This document shows, one piece after another, positions 8,431 through 17,697 of a stretch of DNA of 64,000 nucleotides. The position numbers were made by a program, and so were the translations under genes. Within the stretch, counting starts at the first letter, position 1, and each line of letters starts with the position of its first letter. Under the pieces are notes generated by a model. The model was given only the letters and a program-made list of their open reading frames with translations. It was not told the origin of the DNA and ran no database searches. The DNA comes from Aureibacter tunicatorum (GTDB lineage Bacteria; Bacteroidota; Bacteroidia; Cytophagales; Cyclobacteriaceae): positions 62,001 through 126,000 of the forward strand of contig NZ_AP025308.1 in assembly GCF_036492635.1 (NCBI RefSeq), read 5' to 3'.

Positions 8431-11400
8431 ATGCAAAAGACATACACACAATCATTAAGCAAAACCAAAAGTTTAATGTCACTGCTTACTTTAGCGGCTA
8501 TCTTACTAAATGTTTGGTTATTGCCTTCCTGCAATAATAAACAACAGCCTTCATCGGAGGAAATAGACAAAGCCTTTAGCAAATATGTAAGCGCTTATAC
8601 AAGCGGCGTAATCTCCAAAGCCAGTTCAATCAAAATCATTTTAGTAGAAGAACAGAAAAACATAAAGGTTGGAGATATTGTCGATAGCAAACTATTTTCC
8701 TTCGATCCGGAGATCAAAGGAAAAGCTTTTTGGAGTGATAAAAATACCATCGTTTTTCAACCTGATAATTACTTAAACTCTAACCAAAAATATAAAGGGA
8801 GTTTTAAGATTGATAAAATAATGACCATTGATGGAAAACTTAAACACTTTCCTTTAAACTTTGAAACCGTAAGCCAGCATATTGATCTCAATATATACGG
8901 ACTTAAAAATGCGGATGAGGATGATCCTGCTCCTCAGATTTTGGAAGGAGCTATTCTAACGGCTGATGTTGCGGATAAAAACAATATCAAAAAAACACTT
9001 AATGCCTCTCAAGAAAGTAAGAAACTAACCGTCAACTGGCTTAAAAATTCTGAAAAAAATGTCTATAGATTTGAAGTAATAGGAATCAATAGAAAAGAGA
9101 GCGCATCTGAAATAAACCTGGAGTGGAATGGTAAAGAAATTGGTGCTAAAGATAGTGGTTCAAAAGACATAGAGGTGCCGGCACTGGGAGATTTCAAAGT
9201 AACAGATAGCAAGATTATCAGAGGATCAGATCCTTACATATTAGTGCAGTTTTCAGATATCATCAAGCCAAAGCAAAGATTCAGCGACTATGTCCAAACT
9301 CAAGGAATTAAAAATCCAAAGTTTCTTGTTGACGGCAATCAATTGCGAATTTACCCTAAGGACAAAACCGGACATCAAGTAAAACTGAAGGTATTTTCCG
9401 GATTTAAAAATGTCTACAATTTTGGACTTAAAAATAATTACGAGGCTATTTTGGTATTCGAGCAAACCAAACCTAGTATTAAATTAACCAACAGCAAAGG
9501 AACGATACTACCATCTACTGACGGCTTAATATTGCCTTTTGAAGCAGTCAACCTCAAAGCAGTGGATGTCGAAGTAGTGAGAATTTTTCAAAATAACGTA
9601 CTTCAATTTCTTCAAGAAAACGACCTTGGAGGACAATACCAACTAAAAAGAGTCGGAAGGCCTGTCATCAAGACCCAAATTTCCCTTAATAATTCAGGTG
9701 TGACTGATTTCACAGTATGGAATCGATTCACTTTAGATCTTTCCAAAATTATAGAAGCAGAGCCTGGAGCAATTTATCAGGTAAGAATCAACTTCCGAAA
9801 AGAGCAATCTTTATATGATTGTGGTGAAAACACGGAAAATGCTGATTTGCAAGATTTAGAGACTCCTAAGTTTGTCGAAAATCCTGATTGGGATCCCTAT
9901 GAAAATAGCTACGCTCCTGATTATGAGTGGAGAGAAAGAAACAATCCTTGTTCTAATTCCTACTATGGCAGAAAGAATATGATTCAAAAGAACATATTTG
10001 CTTCAAATATCGGTGTAATTGCCAAAAAAGGAGACGACAAAAGTTTGAAACTCGCCATTACAGATTTAAGAACTACTAAGCCTATTTCAAGCGCGAAAAT
10101 AGATCTATTCGATTTCCAAAATCAAATGATAAACTCAGGAAATTCTGATCATGATGGCTTCGCTACTATTGATCTTGACCTTAATCCTTTTTTAGTTGTT
10201 GTCAGCGCTGGCTCAGAGAAAGCCTACTTGAAAGTAAATGACGGAAACGCGATTTCAATGAGTAATTTTGATGTCAGCGGCCAAAAAATCATGAAAGGGA
10301 TCAAGGGTTTCATCTATGGAGAGAGAGGAGTATGGAGACCAGGTGATTCGCTCCACATCGCTTTTATGCTGGAAGACTCTAAAAGCATCATTCCTGACGA
10401 TCACCCTGTATCAATGACGTTAATTAACCCTAAAGGTCAAGTTGATCAAAAACTTGTACGAAATTCAAGCACAGGAGGTATTTATAACTTTAGCACTAAA
10501 GTCGACAAGGAAGCGCCTACTGGCAACTGGCTGGCTAAAGTAAATGTTGGCGGCGCTCAATTCACCAAAAGAATAAAAATCGAAACTGTAAAACCAAATC
10601 GACTAAAAATAGATTTGGACTTCGATCATGAAACTTTCAAAATTTCAGATGGGAATGAGAAAGGAAAGATCAGTGTGCATTGGCTGCATGGAGCGGTTGC
10701 TAGAAATGCCAAAGTTGATATGGATATGGCTTTATCTCCTGCCAAGACTACTTTCAAAGGGTATAGCCAATACAATTTCGATGATCCTGCAAAATATTTT
10801 GAAGGCAACGATGTGAAAATATTTGACGGCAAAGTAAATGAAAATGGAACAGCCAATATAGATTTCGAATTGCCAAAAGAAAGCACGGCACCAGGCATGC
10901 TTAAGGCCACCATCAAAGGTAAAGCATTTGAGCCTGGAGGAGATTTTAGTATTTTCAGTAGAAAATTCAGCTACTATCCTTACTCTTCTTTTGTGGGTAT
11001 CAATCTGCCCAAAGGGCAAATCAAAGACAATTTACTGACAACTGGTGAAAATCATGAGGTTAGCATAGCGGTAGTGAATGACAATGGTGTTAAATCCAAC
11101 AGCAAAGTCAAAGTAGAACTGTACAAACTCAGATGGAGATGGTGGTGGGACCAGTCTAGCAACAATGTGGCTAATTACCTCAGCAATGATCATAGAACAC
11201 CCGTTCAAACCAAATCAATAAACACCAAAAACGGCAAAGCAAACTGGAAGCTTAATGTTCATGACGATGATTGGGGCCGATATTATATTAGAGTTACTGA
11301 TTTAAATTCAGGCCACTCCACAGGAAAGGTTGTCTTCTTGGATTGGCCGGACTGGGCTGGAAGAATGCAAAGCGGAGGTGGTGACGCCGCATCCATGTTG

Positions 11401-14004
11401 GTGTTTACTTCTGATAAAAAAGAATATAATGTTGGAGAGAATATCAAATTAAACTTTCCTTCTACAGCTGGAGGCAGAGCTTTAATCAGTGTTGAAAATG
11501 GGACTAAAGTAATTGATGCATTTTGGAAAGAAACGAGTTCAGGTCGCACCAATGTGGAAATTCCTGCAACTGCTGAAATGGCGCCAAATGTATATATAAC
11601 CATCACACTCATTCAACCACATGCGAATACGAAGAACGACCGCCCGATCAGAATGTATGGCACCATTCCTGTAAAAGTTAGCGATCCTCATACGCATTTG
11701 GCTCCTGTTATCACTATGCCTGATGTGTTATACCCTAATGAGAATGTAAGCATTACCATCCAAGAAAAAAATGACAAAGCAATGGCTTTTACTGTCGCGG
11801 TAGTAGATGAAGGCTTATTGGATCTTACAAACTTTAAAACCCCGAAGCCTTGGAACACATTTTATGCAAGAGAAGCTTTAGGCGTAAAAACTTGGGATGT
11901 GTACGACGATGTCATTGGCGCTTATTCAGGCAAAATTGAAAGAATACTGGCAATAGGCGGTGATGATGAAATCAGAGGAAACAACGACAAAGACGCTAAT
12001 AGATTCAAGCCTGTCGTTAAATACTTTGGCCCGTACAAAATAGGTGAAGGAGATAGCAAAACTATTAATTTCACCATGCCTCAGTACGTTGGTTCTGTAA
12101 GAACGATGGTAATTGCCAGCAATGAAAAAGATAAAGCATATGGCGAGTCTGAAAATACAACACCCGTTAGACAGTCCTTAATGGTGCTAGGCACGTTGCC
12201 AAGAGTATTGGGTCCCAAAGAAGAGTTCAAACTCCCAGTGACTGTCTTTGCAATGGATGAATCTGTCAAATCCGCGAATATTAACTTGGAAGTAGGCGAA
12301 AGACTTATAATAACAGGACAAAAGACTCAAACTGTCAATTTCACAAAGCCTGGAGAGAAAGTTATTTATTTCGATGTGAAAGTAAAAGAATCCTTGGGAG
12401 CAAGCTATGTGAAAGTATCCGGAAGCGCAGCTGGAAAGAAATCCGAATGGGACAGCGAAATACAGATAAGACCGGCTAATCCTATAGTTACTAAAATTGT
12501 CAACAAACAAATCGAAGCTAAAGGATCTTGGCAACAAGATGTCAAACCTTTTGGGATCGACGGTAGCAATAAAATTACTATTGAAGCCTCTGTACTGCCG
12601 CCAATCAATTTGGAAAAAAGATTGGAATATCTAATCAAATACCCACATGGTTGCATCGAACAAACTACTTCATCTGTCTTCCCTCAATTATACCTTGATG
12701 AAATAATGGACTTGAGCATTAATCAAAAAGTGCGTATTGAGACGAATATCAAACAAGCCATCAACAGACTAAGAAGCTTCACAACTGACGATGGTGGATT
12801 CGCCTATTGGCCTGGACAAAGTTCACCTTCAAATTGGGGAACCAACTATGCCGGACATTTCTTGATTGAAGCGAGTAAAAAAGGCTACCATGTGCCAAAT
12901 GATATGATGGACAAGTGGAAGAACTTTCAAAAAAATCGAGCTAATAAATGGCAAAGAAATTCCAATAACGGCTATAGAGACAATTCCTTAACACAAGCTT
13001 ATAGACTATACACGCTCGCCCTGTCCGGCAATGCTGACTTGGGAGCGATGAACAGGCTCAAAGAAGTAAAAGAGCTTAGCAATGACGCTAAATGGAGATT
13101 GGCGCTTGCCTATGCTATCAATGGCAATAAGTCGATCGCCAATTCGATCATCAGTAATTTAAATACAAATACTGATGAAAATGACTATCGATATACTTAT
13201 GGCTCTCGCTTAAGAGATCAAGCAATGATTTTGCAAACATTGAATGCTTTGAACAAGAAAGAAGAGACTCTTGATTTATTCAATAAAATAGCTAAACAAC
13301 TTGGAGATCCAGATCAATGGATGAGCACGCAAACAACCGCTTTCTGTTTAATGGCTGTAGCCGAGATTAGTTCAGGAGATCTATTCAGCCAAGAATTGAA
13401 CTTTACTTACCAGCCTTCAAATGGCAAAAAAGAAACCGTGATTTCCCAAGCGTCGACAAAGCAGATTGATTGGCCTGAAGCATCCGGATCATTTACTCTG
13501 ACCAATGGAAGCGAAGGCATCATGTTTGGCAACTTAACGATTTCAGGAATTCCTACAGAAGGTGAAGCTACGGATGAAGAGCATCTATTGAAAATGGAAG
13601 TGATCTATAAAGATAACGAAGGCCAAATTCTGAATGTTGAAAACATTAAGCAAGGAATGGACTTCATCGCTCATATTACAATATTAAACCCAGGAACTAA
13701 TGGGAATTATAAAGATATGGCATTGACTCAAATATTCCCTTCAGGTTGGGAGATTCTCAACACTAGAATCAATGACACACAATCCAATAATCAGCAATCA
13801 CAATTTGATTATCAAGACATAAGAGATGATAGAGTTTATACCTATTTCGACTTGAAGAGCAATGAAAGAAAAAGCTTTTCAATCATGTTGAATGCAAGCT
13901 ATCAAGGTAAATTTTATCTCCCCGCTGTCAGTTGCGAAGCTATGTACAACCATGATATCAGAGCAGTCAAAGCTGGAAAATGGATAAATGTATTGCCAGA
14001 GTAA
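8431..14004 (+). CDS. Bacterial alpha-2-macroglobulin family lipoprotein (thioester type)
   Basis: 1857 residues. The signal region ends in LLPSC (Cys34), so it is a lipoprotein. The chain follows the bacterial A2M layout: N-terminal MG1-like and MG domains (about 60-900), a bait-region/MG7 stretch (VWRPGDSLHIAFML at about 634; DGKVNENGTANIDFELP), the A2M homology block (AVVDEGLLDLTNFKTP at about 1125), and a thioester domain with YPHGCIEQTTS, where Cys1408 and Gln1411 would form the internal thioester. An alpha/alpha toroid (WPGQSSPSNWGTNYAGHFLIEA) and a receptor-binding-like C-terminus follow. Such proteins are thought to trap foreign proteases in the periplasm. Their common partner, penicillin-binding protein 1C, is absent from both flanks. 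A terminator follows immediately. Confidence 0.95.
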   Translation: MQKTYTQSLSKTKSLMSLLTLAAILLNVWLLPSCNNKQQPSSEEIDKAFSKYVSAYTSGVISKASSIKIILVEEQKNIKVGDIVDSKLFSFDPEIKGKAFWSDKNTIVFQPDNYLNSNQKYKGSFKIDKIMTIDGKLKHFPLNFETVSQHIDLNIYGLKNADEDDPAPQILEGAILTADVADKNNIKKTLNASQESKKLTVNWLKNSEKNVYRFEVIGINRKESASEINLEWNGKEIGAKDSGSKDIEVPALGDFKVTDSKIIRGSDPYILVQFSDIIKPKQRFSDYVQTQGIKNPKFLVDGNQLRIYPKDKTGHQVKLKVFSGFKNVYNFGLKNNYEAILVFEQTKPSIKLTNSKGTILPSTDGLILPFEAVNLKAVDVEVVRIFQNNVLQFLQENDLGGQYQLKRVGRPVIKTQISLNNSGVTDFTVWNRFTLDLSKIIEAEPGAIYQVRINFRKEQSLYDCGENTENADLQDLETPKFVENPDWDPYENSYAPDYEWRERNNPCSNSYYGRKNMIQKNIFASNIGVIAKKGDDKSLKLAITDLRTTKPISSAKIDLFDFQNQMINSGNSDHDGFATIDLDLNPFLVVVSAGSEKAYLKVNDGNAISMSNFDVSGQKIMKGIKGFIYGERGVWRPGDSLHIAFMLEDSKSIIPDDHPVSMTLINPKGQVDQKLVRNSSTGGIYNFSTKVDKEAPTGNWLAKVNVGGAQFTKRIKIETVKPNRLKIDLDFDHETFKISDGNEKGKISVHWLHGAVARNAKVDMDMALSPAKTTFKGYSQYNFDDPAKYFEGNDVKIFDGKVNENGTANIDFELPKESTAPGMLKATIKGKAFEPGGDFSIFSRKFSYYPYSSFVGINLPKGQIKDNLLTTGENHEVSIAVVNDNGVKSNSKVKVELYKLRWRWWWDQSSNNVANYLSNDHRTPVQTKSINTKNGKANWKLNVHDDDWGRYYIRVTDLNSGHSTGKVVFLDWPDWAGRMQSGGGDAASMLVFTSDKKEYNVGENIKLNFPSTAGGRALISVENGTKVIDAFWKETSSGRTNVEIPATAEMAPNVYITITLIQPHANTKNDRPIRMYGTIPVKVSDPHTHLAPVITMPDVLYPNENVSITIQEKNDKAMAFTVAVVDEGLLDLTNFKTPKPWNTFYAREALGVKTWDVYDDVIGAYSGKIERILAIGGDDEIRGNNDKDANRFKPVVKYFGPYKIGEGDSKTINFTMPQYVGSVRTMVIASNEKDKAYGESENTTPVRQSLMVLGTLPRVLGPKEEFKLPVTVFAMDESVKSANINLEVGERLIITGQKTQTVNFTKPGEKVIYFDVKVKESLGASYVKVSGSAAGKKSEWDSEIQIRPANPIVTKIVNKQIEAKGSWQQDVKPFGIDGSNKITIEASVLPPINLEKRLEYLIKYPHGCIEQTTSSVFPQLYLDEIMDLSINQKVRIETNIKQAINRLRSFTTDDGGFAYWPGQSSPSNWGTNYAGHFLIEASKKGYHVPNDMMDKWKNFQKNRANKWQRNSNNGYRDNSLTQAYRLYTLALSGNADLGAMNRLKEVKELSNDAKWRLALAYAINGNKSIANSIISNLNTNTDENDYRYTYGSRLRDQAMILQTLNALNKKEETLDLFNKIAKQLGDPDQWMSTQTTAFCLMAVAEISSGDLFSQELNFTYQPSNGKKETVISQASTKQIDWPEASGSFTLTNGSEGIMFGNLTISGIPTEGEATDEEHLLKMEVIYKDNEGQILNVENIKQGMDFIAHITILNPGTNGNYKDMALTQIFPSGWEILNTRINDTQSNNQQSQFDYQDIRDDRVYTYFDLKSNERKSFSIMLNASYQGKFYLPAVSCEAMYNHDIRAVKAGKWINVLPE

Positions 14005-14010
14005 TGAATA

Positions 14011-14040
14011 AAAAAAGAGGCTTTAAAAGCCTCTTTTTTA
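14011..14040. terminator. Bidirectional intrinsic terminator between A2M and sulfatase genes
   Basis: GAGGC/GCCTC stem with A-tract before and T-tract after (AAAAAAGAGGCTTT ... AAAGCCTCTTTTTT), lying 6 bp after the A2M stop and 30 bp before the end of the convergent sulfatase gene. It is symmetrical enough to work on both strands. Confidence 0.88.
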
Positions 14041-14069
14041 TCTTTATGATATGAACTTAAAAAATTAAT

Positions 14070-16406
14070 TTATTTCCCATACTTATCAAGCAAATCAATT
14101 GACACTGAATTCAATGTTCCTGTATATTTGCTGCTTTTGACAGTATAAAGATCAACTACAGGAGTACCTGTATCTTTACCTACATCAAGCATTTCATCTA
14201 GAGAAAATAGATTAGGTATCGTTCGGTCAACTCTGCCTTTTCCAATTTCTTTACCATCCGCATACAATGTAATTTCCGCAGGTGTATAAGGCTTCATTTC
14301 ATCCATAATAATCTCGGCTTTCAACTCTTTCGTTCCCTGTGGAATCTTGTTTTTTGACTTCACAACAAATGGCTTAGTCGTATCATTATAAGCATAAATC
14401 AAATTTCCTGACTTATCAACAAACATACTAAAACCTCCAAATCGACCTCCTTGAGTAATCAATACTCCTTTATTACCTCTTTTATATCCCTTCAGGTCCG
14501 CAGTCAGTTGATGTGAAACAAACTTTGTAAAAGGCGTTGCTCCCTCAGGCACACTAAATCCATTCGGGTATTTGAAATTTTTCCTGCCTGAGGCTAATGA
14601 AGGCCTGTTCGTTGATCGAAACCTTTCCGCTCTTCGATCATCTATAGGCAAAGCATTATTTTTCGCTGCTTCAGCAAAAAACAAATATTTCATATACTCC
14701 AACTTTTCCGGCATTTCGGCAGCCAAGTTTTTACCTTGAGAGAAATCTTCTTTCAAATTATATAGTTCCCAAGGCATATCCAGAATATTCATTTCTTCAG
14801 CTGACACTTGCCAAGGTTCGCTTCGCATAGCTCCTGCCCACCATCCATCGTAATAAAGTCCAAGATTCCCGAAAATCTCAAAATACTGCACTTTATGCGT
14901 TTCTTCAGCTCCAGCATCATCAAATGAATAAACAATAGAGCTTCCATCCATTGGCTTTTGTGTTACTCCGTCAATCTGGTCTGGCATTTCCAATCCGGCA
15001 ATTTCCAAAATCGTCGGAGCGATATCCGTCACATGAGTAAACTGGGAACGAACCCCTCCTTTTTCTTTTATTCCAGTTGGGTATGAGATAGCCATTGCAT
15101 TTCTAACTCCTCCCAAATGAGAACAAATTTGCTTTGTCCACTGATAAGGTGAATTCACAGCCCATGCCCAACCAGCTGGCATATGATTAAAGAACTTTTC
15201 CGAACCTAATGTTCCATCTTTCACTGCCTTCACCTTGTCTTCCCATGGCTCTGGAATACCATTGAATACAGCCATTTCATTAAGCAAACCTTCCATTCCA
15301 CCCTCAGCTGAAGCACCATTGTCTCCTGCTATGTAAATAAATATGGTATTATCCAGTTTTCCCATTTCATCCACAGCATCATAAAGCCTTTTTATCTGAT
15401 CATCTGTGTGCTCAGTGAATCCAGCAAATACTTCCATCATATTCGCATATACCATTCTTTGCTCATCTGTCAGGCTATCCCATGCAGGTAAACTCTCAGG
15501 GCGAGGCGTCAACTCCGCATTTTCAGGTATAATGCCTTTTGCAATCATATTTTCCCAAGCACGCTCTCTGAATACATCCCATCCTTCATCAAACTTGCCT
15601 TTATACTTGTCAATATACTCTTTTGGTGCTTGGTGAGGCGCATGAACAGCTCCTGGTGAAAAGTATACAAAAAACGGTTTTTCTGGCGCCAGAGCATTCA
15701 CTGACTCAATATAGCTGATCGCTTTATCTGCCATATCATGCGTCAAGTGATATTTGGATCCATCGGCATTGGCTGAAGGCGGTTCTATCCTATTCCTGTT
15801 TTCAACTAGTGCAGGATGAAACTGATCCGTGTCGCCACCTAAGAATCCATAGAAATAGTCAAAACCCAATTGATTTGGCCAACGATCAAAAGGTCCAACA
15901 AATGACGCTTCCCAAGCAGGCACATTATGGTTTTTCCCAAACCATGAAGTAGAATAACCAGCTACTTGAAGCACCTTCGCAAAAGATCCTGTTTCCTTTG
16001 GCATAAGCGAAGTGTATCCATCATTACCATTAGCAAGCTCCATGATGATTCCCGTCTCAGCTTCATGGTGATTTCTTCCTGACAATATAGAAGCTCTGGT
16101 CGGAGAACTCAAAGCTGTTGTATGAAAACGGTTATATATCAATCCTTCATCGGCGATTTGGTCAAATGCCGGAGTGGAAATCTGTCCTCCTGTCGCCCCC
16201 ATTTGCGCAAAGCCAACATCGTCCAAAAGCACCATGACAATATTAGGATTTCCGTCAATGCCATTGGCTTTAAAGTTTAGCTCCTGTGGCTTGGAATCTT
16301 GAGATTCATGCACGCTAAGTCCTTTTACAGGCACTTGGCTCATTGCTGGCGCAGTTAGCATCAAACCAGCCATTAAAGCTTGAATTTTTTTGCTGGAATT
16401 ATTCAT
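14070..16406 (-). CDS. Arylsulfatase, serine-type S1 family
   Basis: 778 residues with a signal peptide ending near residue 23 (APAMSQV), so periplasmic or surface. Metal-binding LLDDVGFAQMG at about 60-70, active-site signature S-S-P-T-R at Ser100-Arg104 followed by ASILSGRNHH, and AGDNGASAEGG are classic S1 sulfatase motifs. The length and the additional C-terminal beta domain match large arylsulfatases of the Pseudomonas AtsA-like group. The residue converted to formylglycine is serine (AGT codon) rather than the cysteine usual in this group, so maturation should depend on an anSME radical-SAM enzyme, which is not in this window. Substrate is unknown. A divergent AraC regulator begins 208 bp upstream and probably controls it. 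Confidence 0.93.
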   Translation of the reverse strand: MNNSSKKIQALMAGLMLTAPAMSQVPVKGLSVHESQDSKPQELNFKANGIDGNPNIVMVLLDDVGFAQMGATGGQISTPAFDQIADEGLIYNRFHTTALSSPTRASILSGRNHHEAETGIIMELANGNDGYTSLMPKETGSFAKVLQVAGYSTSWFGKNHNVPAWEASFVGPFDRWPNQLGFDYFYGFLGGDTDQFHPALVENRNRIEPPSANADGSKYHLTHDMADKAISYIESVNALAPEKPFFVYFSPGAVHAPHQAPKEYIDKYKGKFDEGWDVFRERAWENMIAKGIIPENAELTPRPESLPAWDSLTDEQRMVYANMMEVFAGFTEHTDDQIKRLYDAVDEMGKLDNTIFIYIAGDNGASAEGGMEGLLNEMAVFNGIPEPWEDKVKAVKDGTLGSEKFFNHMPAGWAWAVNSPYQWTKQICSHLGGVRNAMAISYPTGIKEKGGVRSQFTHVTDIAPTILEIAGLEMPDQIDGVTQKPMDGSSIVYSFDDAGAEETHKVQYFEIFGNLGLYYDGWWAGAMRSEPWQVSAEEMNILDMPWELYNLKEDFSQGKNLAAEMPEKLEYMKYLFFAEAAKNNALPIDDRRAERFRSTNRPSLASGRKNFKYPNGFSVPEGATPFTKFVSHQLTADLKGYKRGNKGVLITQGGRFGGFSMFVDKSGNLIYAYNDTTKPFVVKSKNKIPQGTKELKAEIIMDEMKPYTPAEITLYADGKEIGKGRVDRTIPNLFSLDEMLDVGKDTGTPVVDLYTVKSSKYTGTLNSVSIDLLDKYGK

Positions 16407-16614
16407 ATGATAATCAATTTAAATTGAAGCAATTCTTCTCGCCATTTACTCTTGAAAATCACAACTTTCAAAGAGTCCTATTTTTGCCGAAGAATTAAAT
16501 TATTACCAATACAAATATCCCAATGCCAGTTTGATCGTTTATTATAAAAAAGAAGCATACAGTTACAAAATAACGTCAAAATTAATGGCTTACCCCTTTT
16601 AAATTCTTGTCACC

Positions 16615-17577
16615 ATGAGTAAAGAAATCATTGAAATTAAGACCACGGATTATGACAATATCGGTTTCTTTAAAAAATTCAGCCAAGAACGAAATGGCAA
16701 TTGGGATGGTGAAATGCTGAATTTCACAGATCACAATGGAACTTACCAGGTTGTCACTTACAACTATCCCAACATGATTAATGTAGGAGTTACAGACATT
16801 TATCTCAACCAACCCTTTATGGCTGTTAACGAAAGTACTGATCAGGAAAAGTATTTCTCGCTTCGAATAGGTTTCCATGGCAACATCTCTAACATTCCCA
16901 ACAGCACCATGAATTCAGAAGGAATATTTATGTACGATGCTACTCAACCATTCAAAATAACTTACCCTGCCAAGCAAAGAACTCGATGGATGAGTATAAG
17001 AGTACCCTACAGTTTTTTCAAAGATTGGAATTATTTGCTCACCGACTCATTCTCTCGACTGCTTACTGAAAACCCCAAATGGTACTTTTATTTTCGCTTA
17101 CCTTCCCATATCGAATCTTTGGTTAGAGACTGTTTCATGATTGTCAATGATAAAAAAATACGAAAATCCATCTTCTATTCCAGAGCCTATGAAATCATCG
17201 CTCGCATATCGATTTTAGTAGAGGATCAAGGCCAATTTATTGTAAAAAAGAATATTCATGCTGACGATTTAAGCTTAATGCTTCAACTAAAAGAATATTT
17301 GCTACAAGATTTTTCTCAACCTCCCTCTATCGAAAAATTGAGCAAAAAATATCATATGAGCATCTCAAAAATACAAAGAAGCTTTCAATCTGTCTATGGA
17401 ATTTCCATTCTCAAATTTTTCAATCAACACCGACTAGAAGAAGCGCAAAGACAGATCAAGTATACAGATAAAACATTATTGACTATCAGCGAAGAATTAG
17501 GCTTTAATAGTTTGCCCCATTTCAGTTCGGCATTCAAAAAACAGTTTAATGAAAACCCAAGCGACCTTCGCAAATAG
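16615..17577 (+). CDS. AraC family transcriptional regulator
   Basis: 320 residues. The C-terminal hundred residues form the double helix-turn-helix of AraC proteins: SIEKLSKKYHMSISKIQRSF for the first HTH, and LLTISEELGFNSLPHFSSAF followed by KKQFNENPSDLRK for the second. The N-terminal 200 residues are a beta-rich ligand-sensing part of the OprB/AraC_binding_2 kind without recognisable catalytic residues. It is transcribed divergently from the sulfatase gene across a 208-bp spacer, the usual arrangement of a local activator and its target. No operator repeat could be identified by eye in the spacer. Confidence 0.93.
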   Translation: MSKEIIEIKTTDYDNIGFFKKFSQERNGNWDGEMLNFTDHNGTYQVVTYNYPNMINVGVTDIYLNQPFMAVNESTDQEKYFSLRIGFHGNISNIPNSTMNSEGIFMYDATQPFKITYPAKQRTRWMSIRVPYSFFKDWNYLLTDSFSRLLTENPKWYFYFRLPSHIESLVRDCFMIVNDKKIRKSIFYSRAYEIIARISILVEDQGQFIVKKNIHADDLSLMLQLKEYLLQDFSQPPSIEKLSKKYHMSISKIQRSFQSVYGISILKFFNQHRLEEAQRQIKYTDKTLLTISEELGFNSLPHFSSAFKKQFNENPSDLRK

Positions 17578-17660
17578 CTTCATTAGCTTTCTTTATCTAA
17601 TTGCCCAAAATCAACCATGAATGAATAAGATTTAAAACATACATCATTGGTGATAATTTA

Positions 17661-17668
17661 TATATTTG
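17661..17668 (+). promoter_or_regulatory. Candidate -7 element for the DUF6377-type regulator
   Basis: TATATTTG, a perfect TAnnTTTG match, 29 nt upstream of the ATG at 17698. The nearest upstream TTG leaves only 11 nt, shorter than the expected 17-19, so support is limited to the -7 box. Confidence 0.4.
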
Positions 17669-17697
17669 GAAGCTATAATAAGTAAAAGGCCGTGGGG

